Assembly: GCF_000384255.1 (NCBI RefSeq)
Contig: NZ_KB913035.1
Coordinates: 2,557,093-2,621,092 of the forward strand
DNA from: Methylotenera mobilis 13
Lineage (GTDB): Bacteria > Pseudomonadota > Gammaproteobacteria > Burkholderiales > Methylophilaceae
DNA length: 64,000 nucleotides
Direction of reading: 5' to 3'
Below are positions 18,656 through 25,923 of the stretch, one piece after another. How positions within the stretch are numbered: position 1 is the stretch's first letter; each line of letters begins with the position of its first letter. The notes below the pieces were generated by a model. That model ran no database searches. It was given only the letters and a program-made list of their open reading frames with translations, and had not been told where the DNA came from. The translations under genes were made by a program, and so were the position numbers.

Positions 18656-18835
18656 CAATCCCGTTAAACCGTAGTTGGCAAATGTGCGTGAATGATAAAT
18701 ATGGATCAGCAACTACAGAATAGAAAAATATTGTCGTAAATGATTAAAGATAGATTATGCTGATTGCGTAATGAAGATCCAATAAAAAATCAAACAAAAA
18801 ACTAACCGCCCAATCACCAAAGAAATAACAATAAA

Positions 18836-20086
18836 ATGAAACGCAACCACACTATTGCATTAATACTTTGCGGGCTATCGATTACAACACAAAGCCATGC
18901 AACAAATGGCTTCAACTTAATTGGCTATGGCGCAGAGTCAACCCTCATGGGTGGCGCTGATACTGCGGTGGCACGCGACACCAGCGCCTTAAACACCAAC
19001 CCTGCAGGCTTGGCACAGATTAAGGGCAAGATGTTTGATGCTTATGGTTCAATGCTACGCACCACTGATTTGGCACACAAAGACGCTCGCAATGATCAGC
19101 ATGCTGACAATCGCTACGTCTTTCTTGCTGGTGGCGGTTATGCACAACAGCTAGAAAACTCAACCTGCACAGCTGGTATTGGGTTTTTCTCACAAGGTGG
19201 TGCAGGCGCAGTGTTTAAACACATTAAAACGCCGTTTGGTACCGATGACGAAATGAGCTCACTGTTTGCTATTGCAAAAATAACGCCGGGCATTGGTTGC
19301 CAAGTCACAGACAACCTTTCCATAGGCGGCTCTGTTAGCTTAACTTACGCAAGTATAGAGCAGAAGTTTTTTTACCACACACCCCCTGCCGGTAGTTTCG
19401 CAGGCTTTGAAAATAAAGGCGCAGACACTATTCGCCTCGGCTTTAAACTAGGTGCTCAATATAAACTGAACGAGCAATGGACACTCGGTACAAGCTATAC
19501 AGAAAAAACTGAATTACCGCTCACTGGCGGTACCGCTAAATTTAACTTTGGCGCGTCTGGCATTGCTAAATATGACAACCTTAGTATTAAAGGATTTGCA
19601 CTACCGCGTGAAGTAGCGATTGGCGCGGCCTTTAAACCTAATCCCGATTTATTGCTTTCAGCCAAAATCAATTGGCTGAATTGGGCGGATGCCATTAACG
19701 ATATCACGACCACATGGACTGAAACTTCAAACACCTCTGCATCTGCCTCGATGGTGAGTGTGAACCAACAAGATTGGCATAACCAAATCGTATATGCACT
19801 AGGTGCAGCTTACACTTATAACGACAAAACCACTTTATATGCAGGCTACAACTATGGCAAAAATCCGGTACCAAAGAACAACTCCAGTGCTTTGCTTGCT
19901 GCAACATTAGAACAGCATGTCACACTGGGCTTTGCTCGAAAATTGGATGAAACATGGAAACTCACGAGCGGTATTGAGTTTTTATTACCGAAAAAAGTGA
20001 CTTACGATAGTCCATTATTTGGAAACAATACGGAAGTACGCAATGAGGGATTTTTTCTACATTTAATGCTGAGCAAACAGTGGTAA
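18836..20086 (+). CDS. outer membrane protein, FadL/OmpP1/TodX family
   Basis: A 416-residue protein with a signal peptide (residues 1-22, cleavage at SHA-TNG). The mature N-terminus NGFNLIGYGAESTLMGGADT and NTNPAGLAQIKGK are hallmarks of FadL-family hatch-containing beta barrels that take up hydrophobic compounds through the outer membrane. Alternating aromatic strands (FLAGGGYAQQL, WTLGTSYTEKTEL) continue to a C-terminal strand ending LHLMLSKQW with the usual terminal aromatic. Substrate not predictable: fatty acids or hydrocarbons are typical. It is a single gene followed by a hairpin terminator. No fatty-acid degradation genes are adjacent. Confidence 0.93.
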   Translation: MKRNHTIALILCGLSITTQSHATNGFNLIGYGAESTLMGGADTAVARDTSALNTNPAGLAQIKGKMFDAYGSMLRTTDLAHKDARNDQHADNRYVFLAGGGYAQQLENSTCTAGIGFFSQGGAGAVFKHIKTPFGTDDEMSSLFAIAKITPGIGCQVTDNLSIGGSVSLTYASIEQKFFYHTPPAGSFAGFENKGADTIRLGFKLGAQYKLNEQWTLGTSYTEKTELPLTGGTAKFNFGASGIAKYDNLSIKGFALPREVAIGAAFKPNPDLLLSAKINWLNWADAINDITTTWTETSNTSASASMVSVNQQDWHNQIVYALGAAYTYNDKTTLYAGYNYGKNPVPKNNSSALLAATLEQHVTLGFARKLDETWKLTSGIEFLLPKKVTYDSPLFGNNTEVRNEGFFLHLMLSKQW

Positions 20087-20110
20087 AACTTTCTATGCGA
20101 TAAAAGAAAT

Positions 20111-20137
20111 AAGCACCTCGCCTTACGCGAGGTGCTT
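20111..20137. terminator. hairpin between converging genes
   Basis: AAGCACCTCG (20111-20120) pairs perfectly with CGAGGTGCTT (20128-20137). No clear T-run follows on the plus strand. On the minus strand the stem is followed by ATTTCTTTTA, so it best terminates the minus-strand membrane-protein gene and may serve both. Confidence 0.65.
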
Positions 20138-20171
20138 AAGAACGAAGCATCCAATCCAATCACAGCACTAT

Positions 20172-21317
20172 CTAGTGCTGATCGGTATTGACTATTTTCG
20201 TGTCAAAACCAAATACATTACCCGCCCATATCCACATTACCAAAGCCAACACACCAAAAGGCATGTAGCCCATATAGCCTAAAAGCGGCATTTCTGAAAA
20301 GATGTGAATCACATTTACGTAAGGGATATCGTATACCCAGTAATTAGGATTAGTAATCGGCATTTGTGGATGTGCACTTCCGTAGTTCCAACACTCCCAA
20401 ACAAAACCATTCAACATGGTTGCCAACGCAACTAGAAGCGCGGGGGTCCAGTTGCCTTTTGCCATTTCAGTAAAAGGGGTCCAAATATTAAGCTTGATGA
20501 GTAATCCTGAAAATATCATCAATATACCGATCCACAGCACCCAAAATAATGGATAAGGCCAAAACACCATTAGGAATAATAATACATAGCCTGCATACAA
20601 TAAAAAATTACCATTGAGAGAAACTTTGGGGCCTTGAGAGTACCTACTGACCAAACTAGGGCAGGTGTTCAACAGCATGTACCATTGAAAAATAGCTGGC
20701 CAAACGGTCGTATACGCTAGTAAAAATATCACCACCACAGTCTCATGTGACAATGAAGGAATACTCTCTGTTTGCGGGTAATACCAATTACCTAAAGCAA
20801 AATAATTATAATACTCAAACACATACCAGCCAACCAGGGAAACCAAAGCGCTGATTAGCAGTGTTTTTGGTTTAGATGAAAGCAAAGACTCGCCATTGTT
20901 ATAACGATAAACAACGCCATCTAGTGTAAAAATAAAGCTCCACCAGAGTGGTGTAAATGCATAATAAACTAGGCTGCCAAATATAGTCACTCGCGTCCAC
21001 ATCAGCCATAAGAAAAACAGTGTAGACACTAACCCCACCCAAAACCAAACAGGTAAAGGTAAGGGTTTGTTAGGTGCCGCAGGCACAACCTTTTTAAATC
21101 CAAATAGCGTGGGGGCAATAAATAGCGCAAGCACAACCAATTCTATAAAGGCCAACGCGCAGAATACAATTAAATTAAAACCTGGTGCGTCAGCGACATA
21201 TTGCGGAGGAAATAAACCAAAACCAGGCGGCAAATGTGTATCGGGATAAGCAAACCAACTCGCAATTAAAGGTACTAGCAAAGCTAGTATGATGGGCATG
21301 ATTAGTTTCTTCTGCAT
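20172..21317 (-). CDS. unrecognised polytopic membrane protein with an internal duplication
   Basis: A 381-residue, very hydrophobic and Trp/Tyr-rich protein with about ten predicted membrane segments. Two related motifs recur in the two halves: GWYVFEYYNYFALGNWYYP in the middle and GFVWECWNYGSAHPQ...NYWVYDIPYV near the C-terminus, each of the form W-x2-3-E-x2-N-Y followed by W-x-Y. The Glu and Asn within membrane helices look functional. The C-terminal FSEMPLLGYMGYMPFGVLA is also distinctive. This style recalls small-carotenoid-cyclase or lipid-modifying membrane enzymes, but I cannot assign a family. Transcribed alone. Start chosen at the first ATG, giving an N-terminal hydrophobic segment. 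Confidence 0.8.
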   Translation of the reverse strand: MQKKLIMPIILALLVPLIASWFAYPDTHLPPGFGLFPPQYVADAPGFNLIVFCALAFIELVVLALFIAPTLFGFKKVVPAAPNKPLPLPVWFWVGLVSTLFFLWLMWTRVTIFGSLVYYAFTPLWWSFIFTLDGVVYRYNNGESLLSSKPKTLLISALVSLVGWYVFEYYNYFALGNWYYPQTESIPSLSHETVVVIFLLAYTTVWPAIFQWYMLLNTCPSLVSRYSQGPKVSLNGNFLLYAGYVLLFLMVFWPYPLFWVLWIGILMIFSGLLIKLNIWTPFTEMAKGNWTPALLVALATMLNGFVWECWNYGSAHPQMPITNPNYWVYDIPYVNVIHIFSEMPLLGYMGYMPFGVLALVMWIWAGNVFGFDTKIVNTDQH

Positions 21318-21619
21318 TTGAAATCCCGTTGTTAATCAAAAATTTCGCTACACTTATTCCACAATCTAAATTGATGAATCTGCTTACCAATAATTGGTAT
21401 GCGTATTATTTTGACATATCCACTCACCTGTGGCTTTTTAACATGTTGAGATGAAAATCTCATCGCATTTCGTCATTAGGCAGGAAAAGAAACGCGTTTG
21501 TATGCCTATCAATTAACACTGTGCAAAACATTATCAGTCAATAAAGTTAGAAACAATCACCCATACAGATTACTTCATTTAAATTTAGAGACTAACCGAC
21601 CACTCAATGCCTACCTTCA
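21318..21619. other. 302-bp gap without a recognised gene
   Basis: Lies between the start of the polytopic membrane-protein gene and the end of the LysR gene, both on the minus strand. I see no convincing coding frame, hairpin terminator or repeat. It presumably holds the promoter of the membrane-protein gene. Confidence 0.5.
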
Positions 21620-22522
21620 TCACCAAAGTTTTTCTGCCATATTTTGTGACTTAATTCTATCTATCCACCATTTCAACCCAGCTCCCTCATGTCCACTGCG
21701 CCAAGCCATATAGATGGATTCTGGTTGGCGTGGCTCCTCTACCCGCTTTTCTACCAACAACCCATCCGCAATCGCTTGACGGGCTAATGGCTCTGGTAAA
21801 AACCCAAAGCCTAGGCCTGCTAACTGAAATTGGTATTTAGTGCGCATATTTGGCACGGCCAAGGTGTCCTGCCCAAATAATAGGCCCACAGTACGTGGTG
21901 GCATTTTTCTCACAGAATCACTCACTGTAATGGCTCGATATCGATAAAGGTCTGCTTTACCTAATGCGTGATTAACGTTTGCCAAGGGATGGCTAGGTGC
22001 AACCGCAAACACAAACGAAGTGGAGCCAATCAACACAGAGTGATAACCACCACCAGATGGCCCCTCACCTGCTGCGCCTATTAGCAAGTCTACACGCCTA
22101 TCCATCAGTGCTTCCCAACTACCAGATAGTGCCTCTTGTGAGAATCTTAGCCTAATTAGATTGGCTACTTTGTAAAATTCAGTGATGTCTTCAACCAAAG
22201 CGGTTGGAGAAAAAATAGAATCCATGCCGATGGATAGCTCAGTTTCCCAGCCCGATGCTACGCGCCGCACTCTATGTTCAAGGTCTTCAGCTGCTTTAAG
22301 CAGGTATCGCCCCTCTTTTAGTAGCTCTTTACCAGCACTTGTTAGGCTGACTTTAGGACCTAACCGCTCAAATACTTGTACGCCTAAGTCTTGCTCTAAT
22401 TTACTGACGGTATATGAAATGGTGGACGGTACTTTATGCAGCTCAACCCCCGCAGCAGCAAAAGATCCACCACGGTCAATGGCATCAAGAATTAATAGTG
22501 AATCAAGGCTTATTCTGAACAT
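21620..22522 (-). CDS. LysR-family transcriptional regulator
   Basis: A 300-residue LysR regulator. The DNA-binding domain is at about residues 5-63 (LDSLLILDAIDRGGSFAAAG, then VELHKVPSTISYTVSKLEQD), followed by a substrate-binding-like domain. SSFVFAVAPSHPLANV and AGLGFGFLPEPLARQAI are typical of that domain. It is divergent from the pirin-like gene, with 174 bp between the starts, so pirin and the NmrA gene behind it are the likely targets. LysR proteins with pirin/NmrA/quinone-type partners often respond to electrophiles, which is only an analogy here. Full length. Confidence 0.9.
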   Translation of the reverse strand: MFRISLDSLLILDAIDRGGSFAAAGVELHKVPSTISYTVSKLEQDLGVQVFERLGPKVSLTSAGKELLKEGRYLLKAAEDLEHRVRRVASGWETELSIGMDSIFSPTALVEDITEFYKVANLIRLRFSQEALSGSWEALMDRRVDLLIGAAGEGPSGGGYHSVLIGSTSFVFAVAPSHPLANVNHALGKADLYRYRAITVSDSVRKMPPRTVGLLFGQDTLAVPNMRTKYQFQLAGLGFGFLPEPLARQAIADGLLVEKRVEEPRQPESIYMAWRSGHEGAGLKWWIDRIKSQNMAEKLW

Positions 22523-22696
22523 TCGATTTTTTCGATGATAGGTTGATAATTTTTCCGTTTTTCATAGTGAAAAGACAGGTTCATAATGCTTATCACATTA
22601 ACAGCAAGCCATTTATTAACAATCACTATGTTTCAAATTATCGCACATAGAAAAATAAATGACGCAACGATTCAACAAAAATAGGAGTCATTCATC

Positions 22697-23398
22697 ATGT
22701 TACAGGTGCTAAAAAATAGTCAACGAGGGGCAGCTGACCACGGATGGTTGCAATCTAACCACTCGTTCTCATTTGGTCATTACTACAACCCTGACCAAAT
22801 GGGGTTTGGACCTTTACTCGTGATCAATGAAGACCGAGTACAGCCTGCACGAGGGTTTGGCACACACAGCCACGAAGATATGGAGATTATTAGCTACGTA
22901 TTAAGCGGTGCGCTAGAACACAAAGATAGCATGGGCAATGGCTCTGTGATTCATTACGGTGATGTGCAAAGAATGAGTGCCGGTACTGGTGTGAGCCACA
23001 GTGAATTCAACCACTCCAGCACTGAGCGTGTGCACTTTTTACAAATATGGATTAGCCCTAACGTCACTGGGATTAGCCCAAGCTACGAGGAAAAACATTT
23101 TGATAGCGCATCAAAAATAGGCCAACTGCGCTTGATTGCCTCTCAGGATGGAAAAGATGGCTCAGTACTGATTCATCAAGATGCCAGCATCTATGCATCG
23201 ATATTGAATAGCAACGCCTCATTAACACATCAATTAGCGCAAGGCAGAACAGGCTACGTGCATTTAATTAGAGGCCAAGTTGAAGTCAATGGCATCAAAT
23301 TGACCACAGGTGACGCCTTAAAAATTCAAGAGGAATCATTGCTTGAGTTCAGCAATGCAGTGGATGCCGAGTTACTGATTTTCGACCTCCCTTACTAA
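22697..23398 (+). CDS. pirin family protein (YhhW-like bicupin)
   Basis: A 233-residue pirin. The N-terminal cupin has the metal-binding pattern HSHEDMEIISYVLSGALEHKDS (His, His, Glu) with a later His in GVSHSEFNHS. The LQSNHSFSFGHYYNPDQMGFG start is typical of YhhW, for which quercetin 2,3-dioxygenase activity has been shown in vitro. The C-terminal cupin (about 130-233) lacks the metal triad, as usual. AGGAG stands ahead of the ATG. The NmrA gene starts 48 bp downstream, so the two form an operon, divergent from the LysR gene. The true substrate is unknown. Confidence 0.92.
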   Translation: MLQVLKNSQRGAADHGWLQSNHSFSFGHYYNPDQMGFGPLLVINEDRVQPARGFGTHSHEDMEIISYVLSGALEHKDSMGNGSVIHYGDVQRMSAGTGVSHSEFNHSSTERVHFLQIWISPNVTGISPSYEEKHFDSASKIGQLRLIASQDGKDGSVLIHQDASIYASILNSNASLTHQLAQGRTGYVHLIRGQVEVNGIKLTTGDALKIQEESLLEFSNAVDAELLIFDLPY

Positions 23399-23446
23399 TT
23401 TTTATTTACTTTTTTTAATGACTTTATATTTTTTAGGAGCAATACC

Positions 23447-24325
23447 ATGACACAAGAAACCATTTTAATTGTAGGCGCAGCAGGTAATAACGGCGTAGCA
23501 GCAATTGAGGCCTTAGTGAACAAAAATGATCGTAATATCAAAGTGGTTGCTGGCGTAAGAAGCGCAAGCAAGGCTACCCAACTTAAAGAAAGATTCCCAA
23601 CGATCGAAACTGCTATTTTTGATTTAGATGAGCCAGCTACGTTAAAACCAGCGTTTGCAGGGGTGACGAAAGTTTACATTATTCCAGGTAACGTAGAGAA
23701 CAGAGCAGAACATGCCAAAAATACGGTAGATGCAGCGGTAGCGGCAGGCACAGTGAATCAAATCGTGTTGTTATCGGTAGTAGGCGCAGAGTGGGAAGCG
23801 ATTCTGTTTGCTAAACAGTTCCGCCAAGCAGAGAAGTATTTAGAAGCTTCAGGTTTACCATGGACGCATCTGCGCACTATCTGGTTCCAAGATAACTTTT
23901 TTGGCTGGGCAGATGGGGTAAAAAGTGGCAAATTATATTTTGGCATTAGAGATGGCAAACTTGCACCATTAAATGTGCAAGACATTGGCGAGGCAGCAGC
24001 CGTGACACTCACGACAGCAGGCCACACCAATAAAGCTTACAACATCACAGGGCCAGAGCTGTTATCAGGCAGCGACATTGCCGCCGTATTCTCACGCGTC
24101 ACAGGCCATAGTGTTGACTACGTGTCACCAGATGAGGACACAACGTATGCATCACTCACTGGTTCTGGCTGGCCTGAGTGGCAGGCAAAAGGTGTGCTTG
24201 AACTGTTTGAAGTCTTTGCCTCAAACCAAGCAGCGGTAGTGACTACTGATGGTGAAGCTTTACTAGGACGCCCATTAACCAGATTTGAAGATTTTATTAC
24301 TGCCAACAAAGCTGCTTTTATTTAA
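23447..24325 (+). CDS. NmrA-family NAD(P)-binding protein
   Basis: A 292-residue Rossmann-fold atypical short-chain dehydrogenase. The dinucleotide motif GAAGNNGVAAIEAL follows the first strand (ILIVGAAGNNG). The YxxxK catalytic pair of classical SDRs is not in place, although KQFRQAEKYLEASGLPWTHLR is the NmrA/QOR2-like signature for quinone-reductase or redox-sensing members. LNVQDIGEAAAVTLT and YNITGPELLSGSDIA are also family-typical. TAGGAG precedes the start. Second gene of the pirin operon. Likely role: a redox sensor or quinone oxidoreductase. Activity not provable here. Confidence 0.88.
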   Translation: MTQETILIVGAAGNNGVAAIEALVNKNDRNIKVVAGVRSASKATQLKERFPTIETAIFDLDEPATLKPAFAGVTKVYIIPGNVENRAEHAKNTVDAAVAAGTVNQIVLLSVVGAEWEAILFAKQFRQAEKYLEASGLPWTHLRTIWFQDNFFGWADGVKSGKLYFGIRDGKLAPLNVQDIGEAAAVTLTTAGHTNKAYNITGPELLSGSDIAAVFSRVTGHSVDYVSPDEDTTYASLTGSGWPEWQAKGVLELFEVFASNQAAVVTTDGEALLGRPLTRFEDFITANKAAFI

Positions 24326-24620
24326 GCAGCACTAAATAAAGTAGTGTACTCACGTCAATACATCTCCCGAGCAAAAGCTTGGGAGGTTAATCCAATCAAC
24401 GACATAAAGAAAAGACAGCAAGATGATTTTAGAAAGAATTCTTACTTGGAGAAACTCAATTTTCAGCATCAGTGCTGAAGGAGAGTGTAATAGCTCAGAC
24501 ACACAGCCAATGGATTTAGATGCAAAATTTAGAGAAGAAGAAACATGGCTGGGGATAGGATGACACCCCTTCACTGGCATGGCGATCATTAGCTCGCTAA
24601 GCCAGTGGACGGCCTAAGCA
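24326..24620. other. 295-bp convergent gap with one hairpin
   Basis: Between the converging NmrA and dioxygenase genes. The only structure I see is CTCCCGAGC-AAAA-GCTTGGGAG (24364-24385), a 9-bp stem with one mismatch and no T-run. It may help termination. The short open frames here do not look coding. Confidence 0.4.
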
Positions 24621-25445
24621 TTAACCAAACTGGTAAGAGGCCATGACCACGCCAAACACCGCATCAGTAAAAATACGCTCACCAACACTATCACCCGCTG
24701 CACCAGCCACGACCATCAACGGGATAAGATGATCTTCTCTTGGGTGAACCAACCGCGCATACGGCGCTTGCTCCCAATCTACCAACGCTTGATTACGCTG
24801 CTGTGGATCATGACTAGTGACTGCTTCATATAAATACTGCTCAAATTGCACAGAAGGCTCCAGCGATGCCGGCCTGCCAAAACCACGCATATTATGATAT
24901 GTGAGCCCACTACCGATAATGAGCACGCCTTCATCTCTTAAAGGCGCTAAGGCCTCACCAAGCTGTATATGCTCAAGTGGATCGTAAGTGGTTTTCATGG
25001 AGAGCATTACAACAGGAATATCAGCATCAGGGTACATCAACATGAGCGGGACAAAAGTACCGTGATCAAACCCTCTTTTTTCATCTTTCAATACAGCTAC
25101 ACCAGTTAATGCCAACAGCTCACTAACTCTTTTCGCTAACGCAGGGCTACCGCTCGCAGGGTACTGCACATGATAAGTATGTTCAGGGAAACCAGAATAG
25201 TCGTACACCATCGCTGGTTGCTTTGCGGTAGATACCGTAAATTGCGGCTCTTCCCAATGGCCTGTAATCACCAAAATCGCTTTAGGTTTTGCTGGCAAAC
25301 TTGCTGGCAACTTGGCCAACTCCGCCTCTGTTACTGCAAAACGCTGACGCATGTCTTCAATATAAGGCCAAGGCCCACCGCCATGAGAAATAAACAACGT
25401 AGGAAATCGAGTGCTTAGTTTTATACTCATATTTTGTTGTTTCAT
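24621..25445 (-). CDS. ygiD: extradiol ring-cleavage dioxygenase, DODA/YgiD type
   Basis: A 274-residue class III extradiol dioxygenase (LigB fold). Metal-ligand histidines are visible in FISHGGGPWPYIED, VITGHWEEPQFTV, RGFDHGTFVPLML and HPREDHLIPLMVVAG. This set matches YgiD, a 4,5-DOPA extradiol dioxygenase homologue that uses zinc or iron. The first ATG (25445) is kept because AGGAG precedes it, though 12 nt away. A second ATG five codons in has no such site. It sits next to pirin and NmrA, so the region may form a small aromatic-compound or electrophile response group. Substrate in this organism unknown. Confidence 0.92.
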   Translation of the reverse strand: MKQQNMSIKLSTRFPTLFISHGGGPWPYIEDMRQRFAVTEAELAKLPASLPAKPKAILVITGHWEEPQFTVSTAKQPAMVYDYSGFPEHTYHVQYPASGSPALAKRVSELLALTGVAVLKDEKRGFDHGTFVPLMLMYPDADIPVVMLSMKTTYDPLEHIQLGEALAPLRDEGVLIIGSGLTYHNMRGFGRPASLEPSVQFEQYLYEAVTSHDPQQRNQALVDWEQAPYARLVHPREDHLIPLMVVAGAAGDSVGERIFTDAVFGVVMASYQFG

Positions 25446-25584
25446 ATCACTAAGCTACTCCTAATTTCTTGCCTTTAAAACATCCTCGCAACAAATTTAC
25501 AAACAATTACATGTTATTTACATTTGGTAAGATTTGCGTTTATACTAATGCTTATAAATTAAAGCCTTTGCATAAATAGCAGGC

Positions 25585-25621
25585 AAAAAAAGACCCCAAC
25601 CAAGGGGATGAAATTGGGGTC
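25585..25621 (-). terminator. intrinsic terminator of the candidate small RNA
   Basis: On the minus strand, GACCCCAA (25621-25614) pairs with TTGGGGTC (25599-25592), and seven T follow (25591-25585). An 8-bp GC-rich stem with U-tract: strong, and on the minus strand only. Confidence 0.88.
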
Positions 25622-25690
25622 CAAAAGTGCCTCATCGTCTAAGGCTTCCGCTCAGGGAGGATTGGAGCGGAAAGGCAACTTGCGTTACCT
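25585..25690 (-). ncRNA. candidate small RNA of four consecutive hairpins
   Basis: Read on the minus strand from the start predicted by the promoter at 25697-25725. Hairpin 1, GGTAAC-GCAA-GTTGCC (25689-25674), has a GNRA-type tetraloop and begins one base after the predicted start. Hairpin 2, TTCCGCTC / GAGCGGAA (25672-25646), has an 11-nt loop CAATCCTCCCT containing CCTCC, complementary to a Shine-Dalgarno sequence. Hairpin 3 is GCCTTA-GACGA-TGAGGC (25645-25629). Hairpin 4 is the terminator (25621-25592). Total about 106 nt, free-standing between ygiD and uvrD, with no coding frame of note. The exposed CCTCC loop suggests it pairs with ribosome binding sites. I do not recognise a named RNA family. 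Confidence 0.65.
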
Positions 25691-25696
25691 GTAAGG

Positions 25697-25725
25697 TCTG
25701 ACTGAGCCTTTTCAAAATAAGTTCC
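25697..25725 (-). promoter_or_regulatory. ECF-sigma-like promoter of the candidate small RNA
   Basis: On the minus strand, GGAACTT (25725-25719), a 16-nt spacer, then GTCAGA (25702-25697). GGAACTT is the classic RpoE/AlgU-type -35 element. The -10 is related to but not identical with TCTGA. The start would fall near 25690, just before the first hairpin. Which sigma factor would use it is inference. Confidence 0.5.
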
Positions 25726-25923
25726 CAAAATAAATGAAGACTTTCATTTTTGGAAACCCCCTATTTCTTGTCAGCATTAATTTTTCGTTCTTTTAATAAA
25801 TCTACGTCATACCTGATAGCAGAACCTGCATCTAGCATATGCAAAAAAAGATATTCGAAACCTGTATAAACGCCAGCCACATATGAAATATTCGGTTTAG
25901 GTAGTCATGCTAAAATATGGGCT

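Noticed and set aside
24350-24589. Open frame of 79 codons in the gap between the NmrA and dioxygenase genes.
   Set aside because: No ribosome site or family similarity, and it spans the hairpin at 24364-24385. Nothing supports translation.
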